64,000 bases of DNA from Symbiodinium natans (taxonomy: Eukaryota; Sar; Dinophyceae; Suessiales; Symbiodiniaceae), in contig CAJNDS010002541.1 of NCBI GenBank assembly GCA_905221605.1, positions 48,501-112,500 of the forward strand, read 5' to 3'. The translations under genes and the position numbers were made by a program. Of this stretch, positions 41,553 to 56,200 are shown in pieces. Positions within the stretch are counted from its first letter, which is position 1; each line of letters starts with the position of its first letter. The notes beneath the pieces were generated by a model. The model saw nothing but the letters and a program-made list of their open reading frames with translations, ran no database searches and had not been told where the DNA came from.

Positions 41553-44500
41553 TCAACATGGAGATTACTGGCGAGGTGAGCCAGCCAAAGCCGTGGAGAG
41601 GGCCGTGCAGGCTCGCGAGAGGTGCACCAGGGATCACCAGGGTGCAAAATAAGCACCGTGCAAAACCGACCTGTCGGACCACTGCAATACGCAAGTCGTT
41701 TGACGAGGTTCAAACAGGACGGACACAAGGACCTCGAAGCTGCAGCTCTTCAACTCTTGGCCCCTTGGCGTAAGGCTTTGCAGCTTTGCAGCTTGCCATC
41801 AGCTGTTTTCCATCGCTCGAAGGCAAGGGCTCAGATCACCCAAAAAGAGCCCGAAGCTTGGCGCAGCTTGAAGGATGCGAAAGTGCTTCTGCCTCATTTA
41901 TTGCATCTTGGCTGACTCCGGTGGCTTAGGCCAGCAGCGCGACAGGCTGCCAAAGAGGCTGGCTGGCATGCATGGAATACATTGGAACACTAGCAAATGC
42001 ACGGGGGCTCTGCAAGGGTCAGGGTGGTTTAATCCACTAGAAGCACATGACTGTCACTCACCTATGTCCATGGCATTTTCAGTGCTGCTTCAGTCAGCTT
42101 GTCCTTTGTGAGTTGATTACTCGGCAACCCCCCCGAGCTTAGGGACGTGAAGTTTGTTCAGGGCTTCAACAGTAGCCGTAGAATTTAGCACCCACGATGC
42201 CCTGAAGGGTAGCTTTAGTACCTGTAGGAACTTGAGAGATTTTGGAGCTTAGGTCTCCAGCACAGTCTTGTTTGCTCATGGAATGACAGGCGCTTGAGCT
42301 CCGGCAGGCCTTCTGCGTATAGTTTGCAAGGGGCACATGTTTTTTGGAAGCGCAAAACCTCGTTTACAAAGGAGCTCCGCGATGCCAAAGGTGAGAAGGA
42401 AGCGCTCCAGCAATAGACTTAGTGCCTGAGTGCTGCATTATGTTCATGAAGACTTCTCGCAAAGTCAACATTCACAGCCCAGCACGAAGGGTGTCTTTGG
42501 TCACAGTGACGGAAGGAGGATTGGAGATGCTGCCTGCCTGCCCGTCTGCCTTTGCTTCCCGAGGCTCCTGGTCAGTGCGGAGCTTCTCGGAAACACAGGG
42601 AGTGCTGTGGCCTGAGTTGGGTGAGAATCCTTCACACGCATGGGAAGTCGCAGCTCGAGGATTTTGGAGCCTCTGGGTGCTTTGTAAGTCGTAAGCTGAA
42701 GGCAATGCAAACAGCAAAGCAAGCGGCTTTGGTCTCAGTGACGCAAGTTGACGTGCCGACGGTGCTCACACACGCTACAGCTCCTTTACAGGTCGAACGC
42801 TTCAAGCATGAAGGCGACAGCCGGAACGAGGCTTTGGCGCTGCAGACTGTGGCTGTGACCTCAGCGTCTGAAGTACCCGGGCTATGAGGTTTTGGGGAAA
42901 AGGCAATACCCGATTTTAGCACTTCGCTGTCGTCCGTGGCACGGAGTTCTGCAATTCACCTTTGTGGTGTCGAACTTCTGTCCGGAGTCACAACTCTAGA
43001 GTTGCAGATACCTCCAAAGTGTTTGATGTCTGATGTTGCTGGTACTAGATTGTGGCGGGAGGTGCCATCGACCGGCTCGACGATTCTGTTTGGCCGCAGT
43101 TGTTGCCTCACGTGGCGCTCTGGGTTCCTTCACCAAGAATCATCAGTGGACACCTGGACAGTGGACGCTGAACCTATTGCGTCGGTACGAGTGTGGCCGC
43201 GTGCCTCATCGATGCTGGAATGTCCATGGCCACACGGCGGTAATGTTTCCACTGCACTTGGACACAGGCACAAGTATCCAATGCTTGACCGCAGATCACC
43301 AATCCCTTGCACCATCGATGGCACCCAGCCATACCCCACCCCAGTCATTTCACCACGAGACCACGGAGACTGCACAGCCGCGACTTGTGTAGCGGTATCG
43401 AAATGTCGTTTCTCGGTGCAAAAAGCCGCTGTTCAACCTGCAGACCACTCAAGCCGTGAGCTTTCGTAAGTCGGTTGGCCTTCCGAGAGCTTGGCCTCCT
43501 CGGCCTCTTCGGACTTGCTGAGAACCGAGGGGCCATTGAGGGGCCATTGTCATTGTGGGCCTTTCACCATCTTTCACCATCTTTCACTATTTGCCTTTTG
43601 AGTTTGTCTCGCAATTTTTGCCCTTTCTCAGACATTTGCTCAGACGCTACAAACACGACCACTGCGACCACCATCGACGGGAACCGGTCCGTTCGTCTGT
43701 CCTCCTTTGAGAAAGTTCCGGTACATCGGAGACACGTCGATGCGCATGTTTAACGTCCGTACGGATTGCAGACGAACGGCCACTGCTTTGGGAAAGGCCG
43801 GGCGTGCAACGGTTTTGCTTCTTGTGTTCGAGCGTTCATCAATGTGTAGAACGCTGGCGTTCGGAGTGACGGTTCTAATGGTAGCACGTTTGTAGATATC
43901 TCCGAATTGGTTGCGTGTCCGATTTGACATTTCCGACGTTTGGCGTTGACTTTGAAGTCTTTTCTCTTTTCCTCCCACCTGGCTCCTCCTGTCTGCAAGA
44001 CGGACGACCGGAAACCGGTCTGTCCTTCCTTGAAAAGCATACATCAGACGAGTTCTCTTGTTCTTATTTGTTCTTGCTATTCTTGGACATGAGTATCGCA
44101 AGCTGGAGCACACTCCTGGACAGCCACGCTAGTGTGTCCAGAAGGGCAGTGAGATACTTCGATGTTGCATCTTTGACCACATACGGTTCCAGACAAACGC
44201 CCGCATTGCTTTGCTCTGTGTGTTCAAGCGTTCATTGTCCATGTCGTCCTTGCGCAGGGGTCATGTCGTGAGTAAGGAGCATGTTCATTCTCTCAACACA
44301 TGCATAAGTCACAAGTACAACCCACTCCAAGCATGTGGGCAGTTGGAGAAAAGGCCAAGACCCACATCGCCAACCAGGAGTTTCTGCGAGCCGCACGCGT
44401 TTCCAAGGATGCTCAGCCACGGCAGTTGTGTGAGCAAATGCATCTCACCGAAAAGTATGTTTCATCGTGGTGCTTCTTCTGGCTCAGGATGCTCAGAAGA

Positions 44501-47500
44501 TTTTAGCGCAGCTTGGGGCTCCGCACTCAAGCGTTGACCTTCAACACCATTGGTCCACTCTTCGCGTGCTGAGGACACGGAAGGTGAGATTGACATGCTT
44601 CAAACAGCCGTGCGTGCCTTTCAGCGTCACTTCTTGGATCTTCTTGGCAATCGGAAGCGAGTGGTCTCATGTAGTTCGCAGGCGGGGTTTCTGGTGTTCA
44701 CATCGCTGCCCCATGAGGTGGAGGCGCACTTGGCACGTCCTGAGCCGGAAAGCAAGGAGGGGCAAACATGCGAGCGGTTTGCTTTTCTGGCGCCATGCTC
44801 GCACCTTTGCATTCGTCTGTGAAACCCAAGCGAAATGTTTAGCAGTGCGTGTTGATAGGAGGATGCTTTGCGGGTCACTCAGCTTTCTGTGGGGCATTCA
44901 CAGGCTTGTCGGGAGTCAGTACAAGAACAGCCGTATGTTTGTTAGCTGATCACGTCGCGCCGTCCCTTCGCATCCTTCTGCAGTTCCGTCTTTGCTGTTT
45001 GACTCCCCAGGCAAGTGGCCATGGAAGCCTTGTCAGAGTTTCGGCGACGTGACAACTTAAGAGGCGCCAGTCTGATGGGGACATATTCGGATATATGATG
45101 GGTGTCTGATGGGGCGCTCAGGTTCAGTGTCGTGGTTGCATAGACTATGCTTGACCCCTCAAGCTTTCATAAGTGCTGTCGCATTGCTGCCGTTCTAAAG
45201 CGTTCCACTGGACACTGTACGGAGCAAAGAACAAATGCACCTAGTGCGTAAGGGCATGGCCATCCTGTAAAGGACAGGATCCAAGCTTCAGTGTTGCTGC
45301 AGTGCATCGTGTCGTTTCAAACTTCATGAGATGTGCTGCATTGTGCTGATGTGCTGTGCCGGAAGTTTCTTCTGGAGGCCAGGCGCTCACCTTGGGCCTG
45401 CTCGTTCTCGGCTCAGGACCTGTGATGTGAGCATGAGCGGGCCAAAGGTGGCCAAAGCCGTGCATAGGCTTTTTTTCCTACAGCAAAGCGTCGCTCAAAG
45501 CGCAGCAGAAAGGGTAGCTCAAAGCCCAAGAGCAATTTCTCACGCACATGGCCCTTGAGAAATCTGCTTCAAGGCGAAGGTGTACCTGCAAGTGCCAGAT
45601 CCTGAAGCAGCAGTTCACGTCGTTCGGGCGCCGTACTTAGCGTGATCTGATCCAATTCGCGTTCTTTGTCGATGTGACCTGACAAATTGCTAAAGGATGC
45701 CGTGGCTTTCTTCAGGGAGCTTGGAGCCACGTCCCCAGGGCTGGCCTGTAGTCCGAGAGAATTTTGAATAAGCATGTTGTAAGCCCTTTGCTTGCTTCGC
45801 TTGGTTTACGGATGAGTGTAAGCTGTACAGAAGCACATTGTTCGGCATGGTGCCCGCGCGTCCGTGACTTCTCAAGGACCGTAGATCTGAGATGCTTCTG
45901 TCGGGGCCTCATCGCTTCGTTGTGCTCTGACCGAAGCGATCAAACCTTGTCAAAATCCAGGATCCGATCCACAATGAACGAGGAGCTCATACCCACAGCA
46001 ATTGAGAGCAGGGACCTCAAACACCGTATCTGATGCGCTGACCCAATCTTGGAGGATTCTAGCTTTGCCTGTAAGAGAGCTCGAGATGGATAGAGTCATC
46101 GAGTAGCAACCCGGGAAGTGTGGACTTGAGCGCCTGGTCTTTTTGTGAACCGCAGCAGCACGCACAGTTTGTGACGAAGAGCGCTGATCTTCACAACTGA
46201 CGAGAGCAGAGCAATACCTGAAGTCAAGGACATGCTACCCGGTCTGTTAGCCACTGGCCAGTAGTCAGTAGTTATCGAATTGTCAGTTCAGTATGCTCGA
46301 CAGGCATTCGTATCCGAGCATACGAAGGGTTTGGCCGGAGCTTTCCAGAATCCAGAGTCAGTGTGGAATGGGTGTTGTGAGTGAGCATCGTGTTGATTTG
46401 AAAGTCGGATCTGGGCTGTTGTTTTTGTATGAGCTTTCTGGCCGGGCTTCTTGCTGTGGAGTGGCCGCCCGCAGTGACGGTTCGTGATTCTGGCGTGCTT
46501 GTTATGTTTGCACGCGTTGAGTCTGGTGTCATTTCGCTCTGCCGTGGTGCGTGCCATTTTGACGCAAAAACGCATTGGCTTGGCTGTCGAGCCAAAACTA
46601 GTCAGTGGATATCTTTCTGGGTGTACCCCCCCTTGCTTTTGGCAGGACGCATGTTCGTGCGCCATCCCTTTTTGGGGGTTTTCTGTTCGGGGGGGGGGGG
46701 GAATGTCCAACTGTCCGCATGCTGAAGGAAGCCACTTCCGGCTTAATCGCAGGGCTTTCGAACCTTCAGGGTTGGCCAACTGAAGTTTACTTGAATAGAC
46801 AGTTCATTGACATGCGCATGATCAGCATGTCTTGAAGTTGAGTGAGGGCGCGCAAATGTTGAATGACCCTGCTGTGGTGCCTGTTGTGTGTGTATTTGAT
46901 CATCTCATTTGTATGTTTTTTTCTCTTTGCATTTTCCGCATCCTGAGCTTTCGCTGCTCAGAGCGAACTCTCAGGATGCGCTGTGTTGGCGGTTCCCGAC
47001 CCCAGCGACTCCAGCGCCTGGTGCGTTTTGCGACTGGGTCCTCCCATGCCTCATGTCTTTGGTTGACCCTTCTCCCAGCTGCCCCCACGGCACGTGTTGT
47101 CACGAACATCCAAAGGGATGTGCATCCACAACGTGTAACGTGTCCATGAATGAAAGTCCGACCAGCTTGTGGCTCCAAGATTCTGATGTGGCTGAACGAG
47201 ATCGCCTCATTGTCAACAAGTGGGAAGACCGTTTGCCATTTTGCCGAAGAGTGTTTCAACCGTCAGTTGGTGCCGTTCCTTTGCAGAGCTCTTGATGCCT
47301 TATTCATGCGAAGGCCATGTTGGGTGGCTCTTGTCACTGGCCAAGGTGCAGATGCTTCCCTGCGGGCAGTAAAAGCTGCCTTGGCAGCTGGATCCTGAGC
47401 GCGTGCGGGGACGAAAAGATTGCTTCCGCCGGCCTTGGGATGAGGTTTGTCACCAAGCTGATGACAAAAGGGGCCAAGCTGCGTGCAACCGAGAGATGCA

Positions 47501-48055
47501 CATGTGAAGGAGTTGAACATGAGCTGGGGCATCAAAGACATGTCGCTTGTTGCTCTGAGGTCATGCTCAAGATCACCTTCAGGACCTGGAAGCAACGGCA
47601 CATGAGTTTCAAAAAGGGCCCACAAGAACAAGTACAGTTTGCACATGCAAAGCAAGTGTTTCGAAATTTCGCTTGTGGGCACGATTTGTTTTCATGGGAT
47701 GTCACTTTGAGGAGGCTGCGCATTTCTTGACACCATCGTACACTTAGTGACCTCGTTCAAGCCGTGGCAAATCTGACCGATCTGAGCCTCTATGCTGCGG
47801 CTGAGGCTGTGCGCAGACAGATTGATTCTTGACCAATTGCTGGAGACAGGGGTGCCTCATGGGCAATCCGTGCTTCAACTTCAGTGGGGGGCACTGCGAC
47901 GATTTGTGCAGTATCGCAACGCTCTCAGGGGAGGCCGGCCTCCTTTCATGGGGCAGGGGGCCAAAAGCACGAGAACAACCACCTCTTTAACGGGCGCACT
48001 GCGGACCCTATCGACCTACCCGAACCTAACCCCCTCTTGACTTGAACGTTAGAGC

Positions 48056-48193
48056 CCGGCCCCTTCACTGCTGCGTTTGGCCCCCCAAAACACCTGGTGA
48101 AAGGAGCCAGGCCTCCCTTCACTGCCGCCCGCATTTGGGCCCCCAAAACACATGGTGAAGGGAGCCCGGCCTCCCTTCACTGCTGTGTTTGGA
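48056..48193. repeat. tandem repeat of about 55 bp
   Basis: ccttcactgc, gcattt/gtttggnccc, and ccaaaacac.tggtgaa.ggagcc.ggcctc recur about 2.5 times with small length changes. Confidence 0.85.
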
Positions 48194-49097
48194 CGAGAAT
48201 CGCGCTCTCGCCTAGGCGCGGGTGTGGCCGTGTTCGCCGTCGTCTGAAACTGTCATTGCTTTCGGACGTCGGTGCTTCATCACTGTGGGAATTCTGGGCT
48301 CCCAATGCCGTCTCCCAACGCTGGCAAGTTTTGTAAAGAAAGTTGGCCGTTCTGCGAGGATTCTTCTAGCCAGAGAGAGGCCTGAGCGGGCTCTCCAGGC
48401 AGCTGAGGAGGCCCCGACAAGACCTTAGGAGGCAAAATGCGCAGTGCAGTGCAATGCCAAAAAATGGAGAAGGCTCTGAAGCTGTATCGGGACCAGGAGG
48501 ACATATTGACATATTGGCGAGTGCAGTGCTTATTCTGATGCCGCTGCAACATGACACGGAGTGAGACAAAGCACTCTCCGAAGGACCGTGCAGGGGAAGC
48601 GCAGATGGCACTCCTGACAACAAAGGCTTCCTGAGAGATGCTCTTTAAAAGTCTTTGAAGATGCTCCTTTTCAGAAGAGCTCTTTGTTTGAAATGCTTCT
48701 GTGCTTTTCGTAATGCTTTGAGAAATCTTCTGAGACTTCCGCAGGTCCTCGTCGAGCGTGAAGACTTCCGAAAGGCATTGAGCGCCGCTCAGAGCACCAG
48801 ACTCAGATAATCTTCAAACAGGGCTCTGGTAGCCTGACTAGCCTGACATGGCCGACTGTTGACTTCTCACTTAGTCACTTCGTCCCTTGCTGCACTCAGC
48901 TGGAAGGTGCTGCCTTGCTCTTCAGGGAAGTGTCGGCCCCTGGAGAGGATTGTTAGGTGTCCAGCCTCGAAAAATGCGCCTGCGTAGCACTCCGTCCCTA
49001 GCAAGGCCGGTGATGCCGCTGGAGAGCTTTCTGCGCTGCAAGCAGCCGTCGACACCCATGCGGCGCGAGGTGCCAACCTTGCCACAGTAGTGGTCAC

Positions 49098-49132
49098 CAC
49101 CGGGAGTGACCGGAGTGACCGGAGTGACCGGT
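49098..49132. repeat. 10-bp tandem repeat gagtgaccgg
   Basis: Three to four copies of ccggagtgac. Confidence 0.85.
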
Positions 49133-52100
49133 GCATTCGTTCCCTTTGCAGCAATGATGCATCCGCACGTATATTTGAACGATTTTGAACGTGTATGCAT
49201 GTTTGGCATGTTTCGAGGCGACCATGCCATGGTCCTTGAAGCTTCCAATCAGGCGCTTGGAAGTGATAGGGCATTCTGCGCCAAAACGGGCACACACTCA
49301 CAAACCGACTCACCGAACACAAGGAGCTTGCGGAAACTCATCGTTGACACTCTCCGAACAGGTCCTCGAGAAGTGTCGTGAGCTTCAAGACCCTGCGTGG
49401 CATTCTTGGAGCTGCGAAATGGGGGGTGACATGGGGTGAGCATAACGACATGCAACAGAATGTAACAGCCAGAACACGCTGCTGCCTTTTCAAGCTTTAA
49501 GGTCGGAGGCCACGCTGCTGCAGCGAGTTTGCGAGGCACATTGTAATGTGCCCTGTGTCATGAAGAGTGTGGAGACCATGCAAGCTAGCCTGTGCTAGCC
49601 TGAATTGTTGCCATACCTAGGGACTCTGGACTCTGGACCGTGAAAGCAGTTGCTCATACGGCGCAAGCTGCTGAGGTCTACTTGGAGCAAGGTGGCAAGG
49701 AGAATGCAGAGGTGCCGGGTCACAGGGACATTTCGAGTTGAAGCGTATTTAGTGCTGCAAGGTGGTGGCACGGACTGCAAAACAGGCGCATTCGCTTGCA
49801 AGAGCGGCCAGTCTCTGAGCACACCGGTGAAGCCAGGTTACACAGTCGCACATGTCGCACGTGTCGCACCGCACCTCTTTTCCTTTTCCATTTCCCACGC
49901 GCCATAAGGCTGGCGATTTGACAAGCGAGACTGCTGCGCTGGCTGCTCTGGCTTCGTCCCTACGAGACGATATGCTCTCGAATGCTCTTGTGGTTTTTGA
50001 ATGTTTTTGAACTCTTTTGAGTTGCTGCTCTACATTGCTCTCCTCGTTGCTCTATGTCAGACTTCTGGCTCCTCGTTGCTTTGAAAGGCCCGCTCTCATC
50101 TTGCGGCCTCACGGGCTCAAGAGGCCAGCTGCGAGACACCATCCCAAAACTTGGGGCTTTGGATGGCTTTGGGGTCTTTCGCGCTTTCCCATTGCTATCT
50201 GGCGACACTTGGTGCTGAACACAGCCTGAAGCAGGCAGTCGAAGTTGCCAAGGAAGCCGTTCGCTGCGTGCAGTGCTTGGTGCATGGTGTTACACGGTAC
50301 ACAGTCTGCTGCTAGAGTCAAAGTTGCTCAAATGGCGTTGCTAAGCTTTGATCCTCGATCTGTAGCACTGTAGCAGAATGGCATACTGCAGAACTCTGTG
50401 GGCCGAGCTTCAGGAGGCTTTGTTGAGGCGAAGGGGAAGCGCAAAAACGAAGCCCGAGCTTCTGCGAAACACCCATCACGGCGAGCGACCTCGCAAAAGC
50501 ATCTGATTGTTAACTCGGAGAACGGGACTTTCAGCCTCGCGCGCAACCTGAGTTTTGTAAAGGGTTTTTGCTTTTGTTTTCTTTTGCTTGCTTCTGTTTC
50601 CCCCTGGCCAAGCGGTCTAAAGTGTAACTTCCTTGGCCTTTCTTACGAACTCCGATACGGTGGTTCCTTCTTAGACCTTACTGCTGCGAGTAACATTCCG
50701 TTGCCATCAGCGAAAATTCCGTTTTGGATCTTAGGGCTTGCCATCGTTATCATTGTGGCATTTTTCGAGTTTCAGCTTCCCCTCCTCTCCTTTTGCTGAT
50801 GGGGTTCCTAGGCAACATCTCGCTTTCGGCATCAGGATTGCCATGCATCTCCCCTGCGTTTCAACCTGCGGTTTCAAGATTTCGGTTCCGGCACGTTGTT
50901 TCCTCAATAGTGGCGGGCTCGAGCTTGGAGAGCCTTTTGCGACAAGATCAGGAAACTTGGGCTTGCTTCATGCTTTCGCCGTCTTCATCACCCGTGAATG
51001 GCGATGCTAAAAGCGTGAGTGATTAACGAACGAACGCAGCACACATGACAGCCTGTCTAGTTTCCAAGCCTTTTGTCTCACGTTTCGTTCATGTCTTCAT
51101 TAAAATCGTGCATTTCGTTCGTTTCCCTCACTTCTTTACATGGTAATTCCGCTAGTTCTCTTCACTCTTTATGCATTCTATCCCAGGTGCTAGCGAGCCA
51201 GTCCAGTTCATGCTGATTGAATGGTTGATCTGGGGCTGAGTCCTAATGTTTTGAGTTACTAGCCAGCTTAGAGACCAGTCCAACCGCAGCACCCAGTCAC
51301 GAAAGCTCCCCCTGGAGAGCTTTCGTTTCATCCCCCGTCAGGGCTGGGGCGGAGCCATGGGGGGGTGTGGGGGGGGGGCTGGTCAAAAAATCCTGACATT
51401 TTCGCGGCGTCCCCGGGCGAATTTGGGGCCCAGGGCGGTTGCCCAAAACGGTTTTTTGGAGCATTTTTCGGGTCCTCGGCGTGGACTCGTTTTTATGCCT
51501 CTCCGAGGAGAAGCGGGACCGGGCTGATGCTGCTGATGCTCGCGGGGCAGCGTGCTTTGGCGGGTCGCTGACCCTGTAGCCCATAAACGAAGCGAGTTGA
51601 GTTTTCTCCTGTTCCCCGCTTGCAGGGGTCCCCACCCTCATAGCTACAATCTGACACACCGCTTTCAACACCCGTATGTGTCGTCGGTCTGACCTCCGAG
51701 CTTTTGGCCGTGTCTGTCTATACACGGTAGGTACACTTGTGTAACTTCCTGTAACTTTGTGTTACTTTTGTGCATGGTGGCTCACTTGAAGCACCGCTTC
51801 GCTTTAACCTTTGACTTTGCCACATGAATTGGGTCGGCGCTTTGATCTCTCGGCGCCTGTCTCTTCCTGCTAGCTCCGTGTCCCCAGTCCTGGACCTACA
51901 GAGCTTTCGTCCCAGCCCGTGGCTCTCAAGTACACCTTGAGACCCAACCTGACTTAGTACCAATGCTGTCTCTAGCCCGCACTGTCCAGTCCATGTTGAG
52001 CGGATTAGCCGCATCATCCTGGAACTTGGAGCCCTTAATCATATTGTTGTTACTGCCTCAAAGGCCCTTTCACGCCCTTCACCTCTTGATTCAGAACTCA

Positions 52101-53112
52101 GCAGTAGTACTGTTAATAGAGGTTCTGGGACTGGATCACGCATATCATCTGGCCACACCTCTAAAAGCCTGAGAAAGAACCGTGTTCACCCGTCTCTCCA
52201 CGATGGCAGAAGGTTAACACTCTGCTGAGCTTGCCATTCCGGGATGTAGCCGCTCCTAGAGTCATGAGTCTATAATGGTCCCCTAGATCCGCTTGGGAAT
52301 TACGTTTAATCCTATTTTCAGAAGAGTCCTGTTGGCAACCCTTGTTGTGGTACGTGCTCAGCAACATTTTGGGGATGCGCAACCAACATTTCTCTTGATA
52401 ATCCAGTGATCATCTCCATTTCGGTTTTCGGGGCTTCCTAGGCAACAGTGACCGTTCAGGATTGGTGAATTCCCGCTAAGTTTTCCCAGTGTGAAAGGCA
52501 TTGAGAAGATCTTGATGAATTGTTGAACGTGTCCGAGACATTTTCGAAAGTGCTAGCCAAGCAGGCGCTCGGCCATTTTCTGCTGCATCTCAGGCAAGTG
52601 ACTCTGGAGATCGTCGCAGTCAAATCACTGCATTGCAGGCGCTCGCTGAGAAACTTGTAGTGTAGGATGTGCTATGCACAAAAATCTGCCGGAGTGATGC
52701 GCATCAGCGTTGTCCAAGATTGGAGTGGGGGCTTCGTGATAGTTGTGCAGGCTTTCGGAGACATATCGATGAAACTTGGTGGGGCTCTTGAAGGAAGTGC
52801 TTACAAGTACAGTGAGGCCTCAGTCACGCAAGAGGCTGGAAACTTAGGCCACACTTTCGATGCCATGGAAGCCTCCAAAGAGGCAATTGCTGCGGCCTTG
52901 GATGTGCCGCGCGTTTCAAGTGAGCGCAATTGTCCGTTTGCACTCTGAGGAATACTGCCGCTTTGAAGGCTTGGTGCACCAGGAAGCAGCCAGGGACTCA
53001 TGGTGTCATGGGGTCGCCAAATGTCGCAAAGCTCAGCCGTGCTTTCCAGACCGCTCCTAAGGCAGCCTTGATGACTCTGGTGGCTGCACGCCTTGCAAAT
53101 GCCAGGAGCTAA

Positions 53113-53152
53113 AGGAAAGAAAGAGCGAGAAAGAGCGAGAAAGAGCGAGAGA
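53113..53152. repeat. 10-bp tandem repeat aaagagcgag
   Basis: Three perfect copies with partial flanking copies. Confidence 0.85.
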
Positions 53153-53256
53153 GCTGGAACAAAAGTTATAACAAGCTTATGAAAGCTGATAAAAGCTGTT
53201 AAAGGCTGAGCCCAGCGAAGCACTGCGAGCTGCAAAAGAGGCCCTGACCCTGAGCT

Positions 53257-56200
53257 ACATCGCTTTTGGCTGTTGGTGTACTGGGGGTCACAACTCTGAG
53301 GCACACGATCGCGCTCGAAGGCACAATTTGTTTGCCTGTCGCAACTTTTGCACAGCTGTCGACAGCTGTCCAGAGCTTGTATGCCTGCGGCAATGTGACG
53401 CAACTCGCTCATTGTAAATTCGATGTTTAGCTTCCATGACTCCTCGGAGTACTTGCGAGCTCGATCACTTGCGGGTGCTGTGGGCTCCGTGTAGGTCATT
53501 AGCGCAACAGCGTTTGCAGGGATCATGCTAAGGTGGGATCCGTTCGGTCTACTTGGAACATCCCCCTAAGACTAACAACATCTGGCGCCAGGCACTGAAT
53601 CATGGGTTGTCTGTTCGACAGGGACACTCTGTGTATGGGAGCTGGGCAGCCCACGGACATTCTTTGACGGTTGGCCCTTCGAGGATATGGGATTCTCTGC
53701 GGACAGTTTTTTTGTTCAGGATACTCTGCGGGAGTTTCTGCGGGAACCTCGGAGGCAGAGGCACTCGCGTCTGTTGGTGGACAGCTGAAGCCTTCATAGC
53801 TTCGAAACACCCCAAAAAAACACACCAGAGCGATGAAGACCCAGCCAACGAGAAGGGCAAACGGCAAACATCGCTCTCACACGAGACTCCAAGTTGGAGT
53901 CTCCTCGGATGTCTCCGGTCCAGAGCGGCGGAGCCACAGCAGAGTGGAAAAACCGCTCTCCCAAGGCCAGTGTGCCACATCTCTCCGCTGCGTAGAACAG
54001 CGCCCCAAGACGAGTGACCCCAATGGCCAGCAGACCAATCAATAGTCAATAGTCACGAACGGCACGTGGCCCGTCCAGCCCAGCCTCCGTCTGCACAACC
54101 ACTGTCAGGAGCACTCGCACCACCGCCAGCACCGTGATCGGGCACAGCATCAGCCTACCGGGAGCGTGCGTAGAAACGGGTAGGCCCATCGGTCTCAGAC
54201 AGACACAGTCCTGGAGCGACATTTGCTCCGCTACCACGACAAATGTTGGGGATGAGGAAAAGACCCTTGGCAATTTCCCGGTGCTCGACGCTGAGATATC
54301 GAAGCCTGCACAGATATTGCTTCTGTGCTCCATGCTCGTGTGTCCTAGTAGCTGTCCTTCGTACTCGCCTGTCCTGGCAGCTGTCCTCCATTATTCGCTC
54401 TTCCATTAAAGTGTTTCGAGTGCGGGAAAGAACGGAAAATACAGTTATGTGTGTTCTATACATATATATGCACATGGTCTTTCCATATATATATATATAT
54501 GGTACAATATAGGCGGGTGCGGATTTAAGACGCCCCCCTCTGCCCGAACTGCCGCGCCTCACAACCCCTACGAATCGTGTCCACTGGATCTTCGCTTTAC
54601 CGTCCTCTCTCGTGATGGCATTACAGAAGCTGTCCGCATCAGCAGAACAAGGTTAGCCCGAACAATCCACCATGACACCAGTTTGCATGCCTTCGTTCAC
54701 GCAATGCTCATCCATATTCGACGCCAGGTTGGTTGTGATGAATGAGCACGTACAGCACAGGGATCTGCTTGCTGAGTGGAACGCGGGGCAGGAACAAAGT
54801 CCGTTTCACGAGCATCAACAGATTTTGAAACATCGGCGTGGCTTGGGGGCACTTGAAAGACATGACCTGCCCTGCCTTGCGGACCACGACATTTGGTGCA
54901 AACGTATGGCCGAGTACCAGGCTTGGGCCCGTCTATGAGCAAACCAACTTCAACGCACCAGTCAAAAGCCGTCTGCTCGGCATCCACACCATGTAGCAGC
55001 TCGTACAAACTTTTGCCACGTTTCCTCTTGGAATGCTTTCTTTGATGTCGACGCTTTCCACGATTGGCACGGTCGGGGGAACACTGCGCATGTCCTTGTA
55101 CAACGGAATGTTCGGTGTAAAAGCGTCTACTAAATCATTGCCATCAGCCATCTCTGCGCAGGTGCAGTTTACCTAGCCCATACTAGTACATACATAAATA
55201 CATGCGTACATGAAGTGAAACCACAGCAGAGATTGCAAAACAGCAACATGGTCATGCATAACAGCGTTTTGGTTTCGCAAATGTATGGTCTAGGTAGGGC
55301 AAGTTTTTGGGTAAGAGGGTAGGATATCAGCGGCTGCTCAGGGGGCGGGGCCGAGGGCGGCATCGGCGTGTTGGGCTTGTCGGGAGGCACAAGAACCGGA
55401 TTCTGGAGGGGTTCTTCGGTGAAGGGCGGGGGGCCAGGGCATTCGCTTTTTGGGCTTGTCAATCATGTCACTGCTGGTCAGAAAGAAGCACGAGAGTGTC
55501 TCTAATTGTAAGACGAGGAGGGCGCAACGGTCGAATCGAAACGATCTTCGGCTGTTTGTTGAGTGATGAAAAACTTGGTCCTGAGTTACAAGACTGTAGA
55601 GAGACTGTACAGACAGTCGCCTGCATTCAGTACGCTGTATCCATCGATCTGCCGTCGTTGTTGATCACTGTTTCCTCAACTGCCTGACCGTGCATCATGC
55701 CGTTCAACATCAACTGCCTGAATCGCACACCAGCATGGAACTGGTGCCCATAGTGCCAAGTAGGACGATGGCACTGTGGCCATTCAACTGTTGTCCCACA
55801 GCGCTGGGCGGAATGCATTGAGACAGCTCACTTGGTGCATGCCAACCGTGAGGAACGAGAAAGCTGCAAGGCCTGTGCTGCAGTCGAATGTTGCGGGCAC
55901 CGCGCAGCAGCCCCTGATGCTACCCGCTTCGGTTACCTCGCTCGCAAATGTTAAGCCCGGCCGACGGTTCGGCTGAGGGGCGAACGGTGAGTGTGTGTAA
56001 GTGCTGCCAGAGACATATCAGTCACAGCTGCCGCTGCATCCCTTGTTGCCTTGTCTTCGCAACTACTGCATATCTCTACTGTTCCTACCATACCGTCCCT
56101 TCCCCCGCTCCCCCCTCCGTCCTGTTCTGTCCCGTCCAGTCCCGTCTGTTGTCCCGTCCGTCAAACCAGCCGGCGGACATCGAACGGAAACCGGCGCGCA

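Larger units (their letters stand above)
40938..53256 (+). other. scattered TPR-like exon candidates in a 12-kb stretch
   Basis: Short plus-strand pieces with tetratricopeptide-type helices occur at 40938-41009 (SFLEEALALVQGL), 41735-41800 (LEAAALQLLAPWRKALQL), 48321-48413 (ARILLARERPERALQAAEEA), about 49640-49720 (VKAVAHTAQAAEVYLEQGG), 50226-50276 (LKQAVEVAKEAVRCV), 52865-52903 (MEASKEAIAAALD) and 53204-53256 (SEALRAAKEALTLS). They are in different frames and hundreds of bases apart, as expected for small exons in long introns. Some may be chance matches or dead exons. The DNA between them (41.9-48.3 kb in particular) holds no recognised gene. Confidence 0.4.
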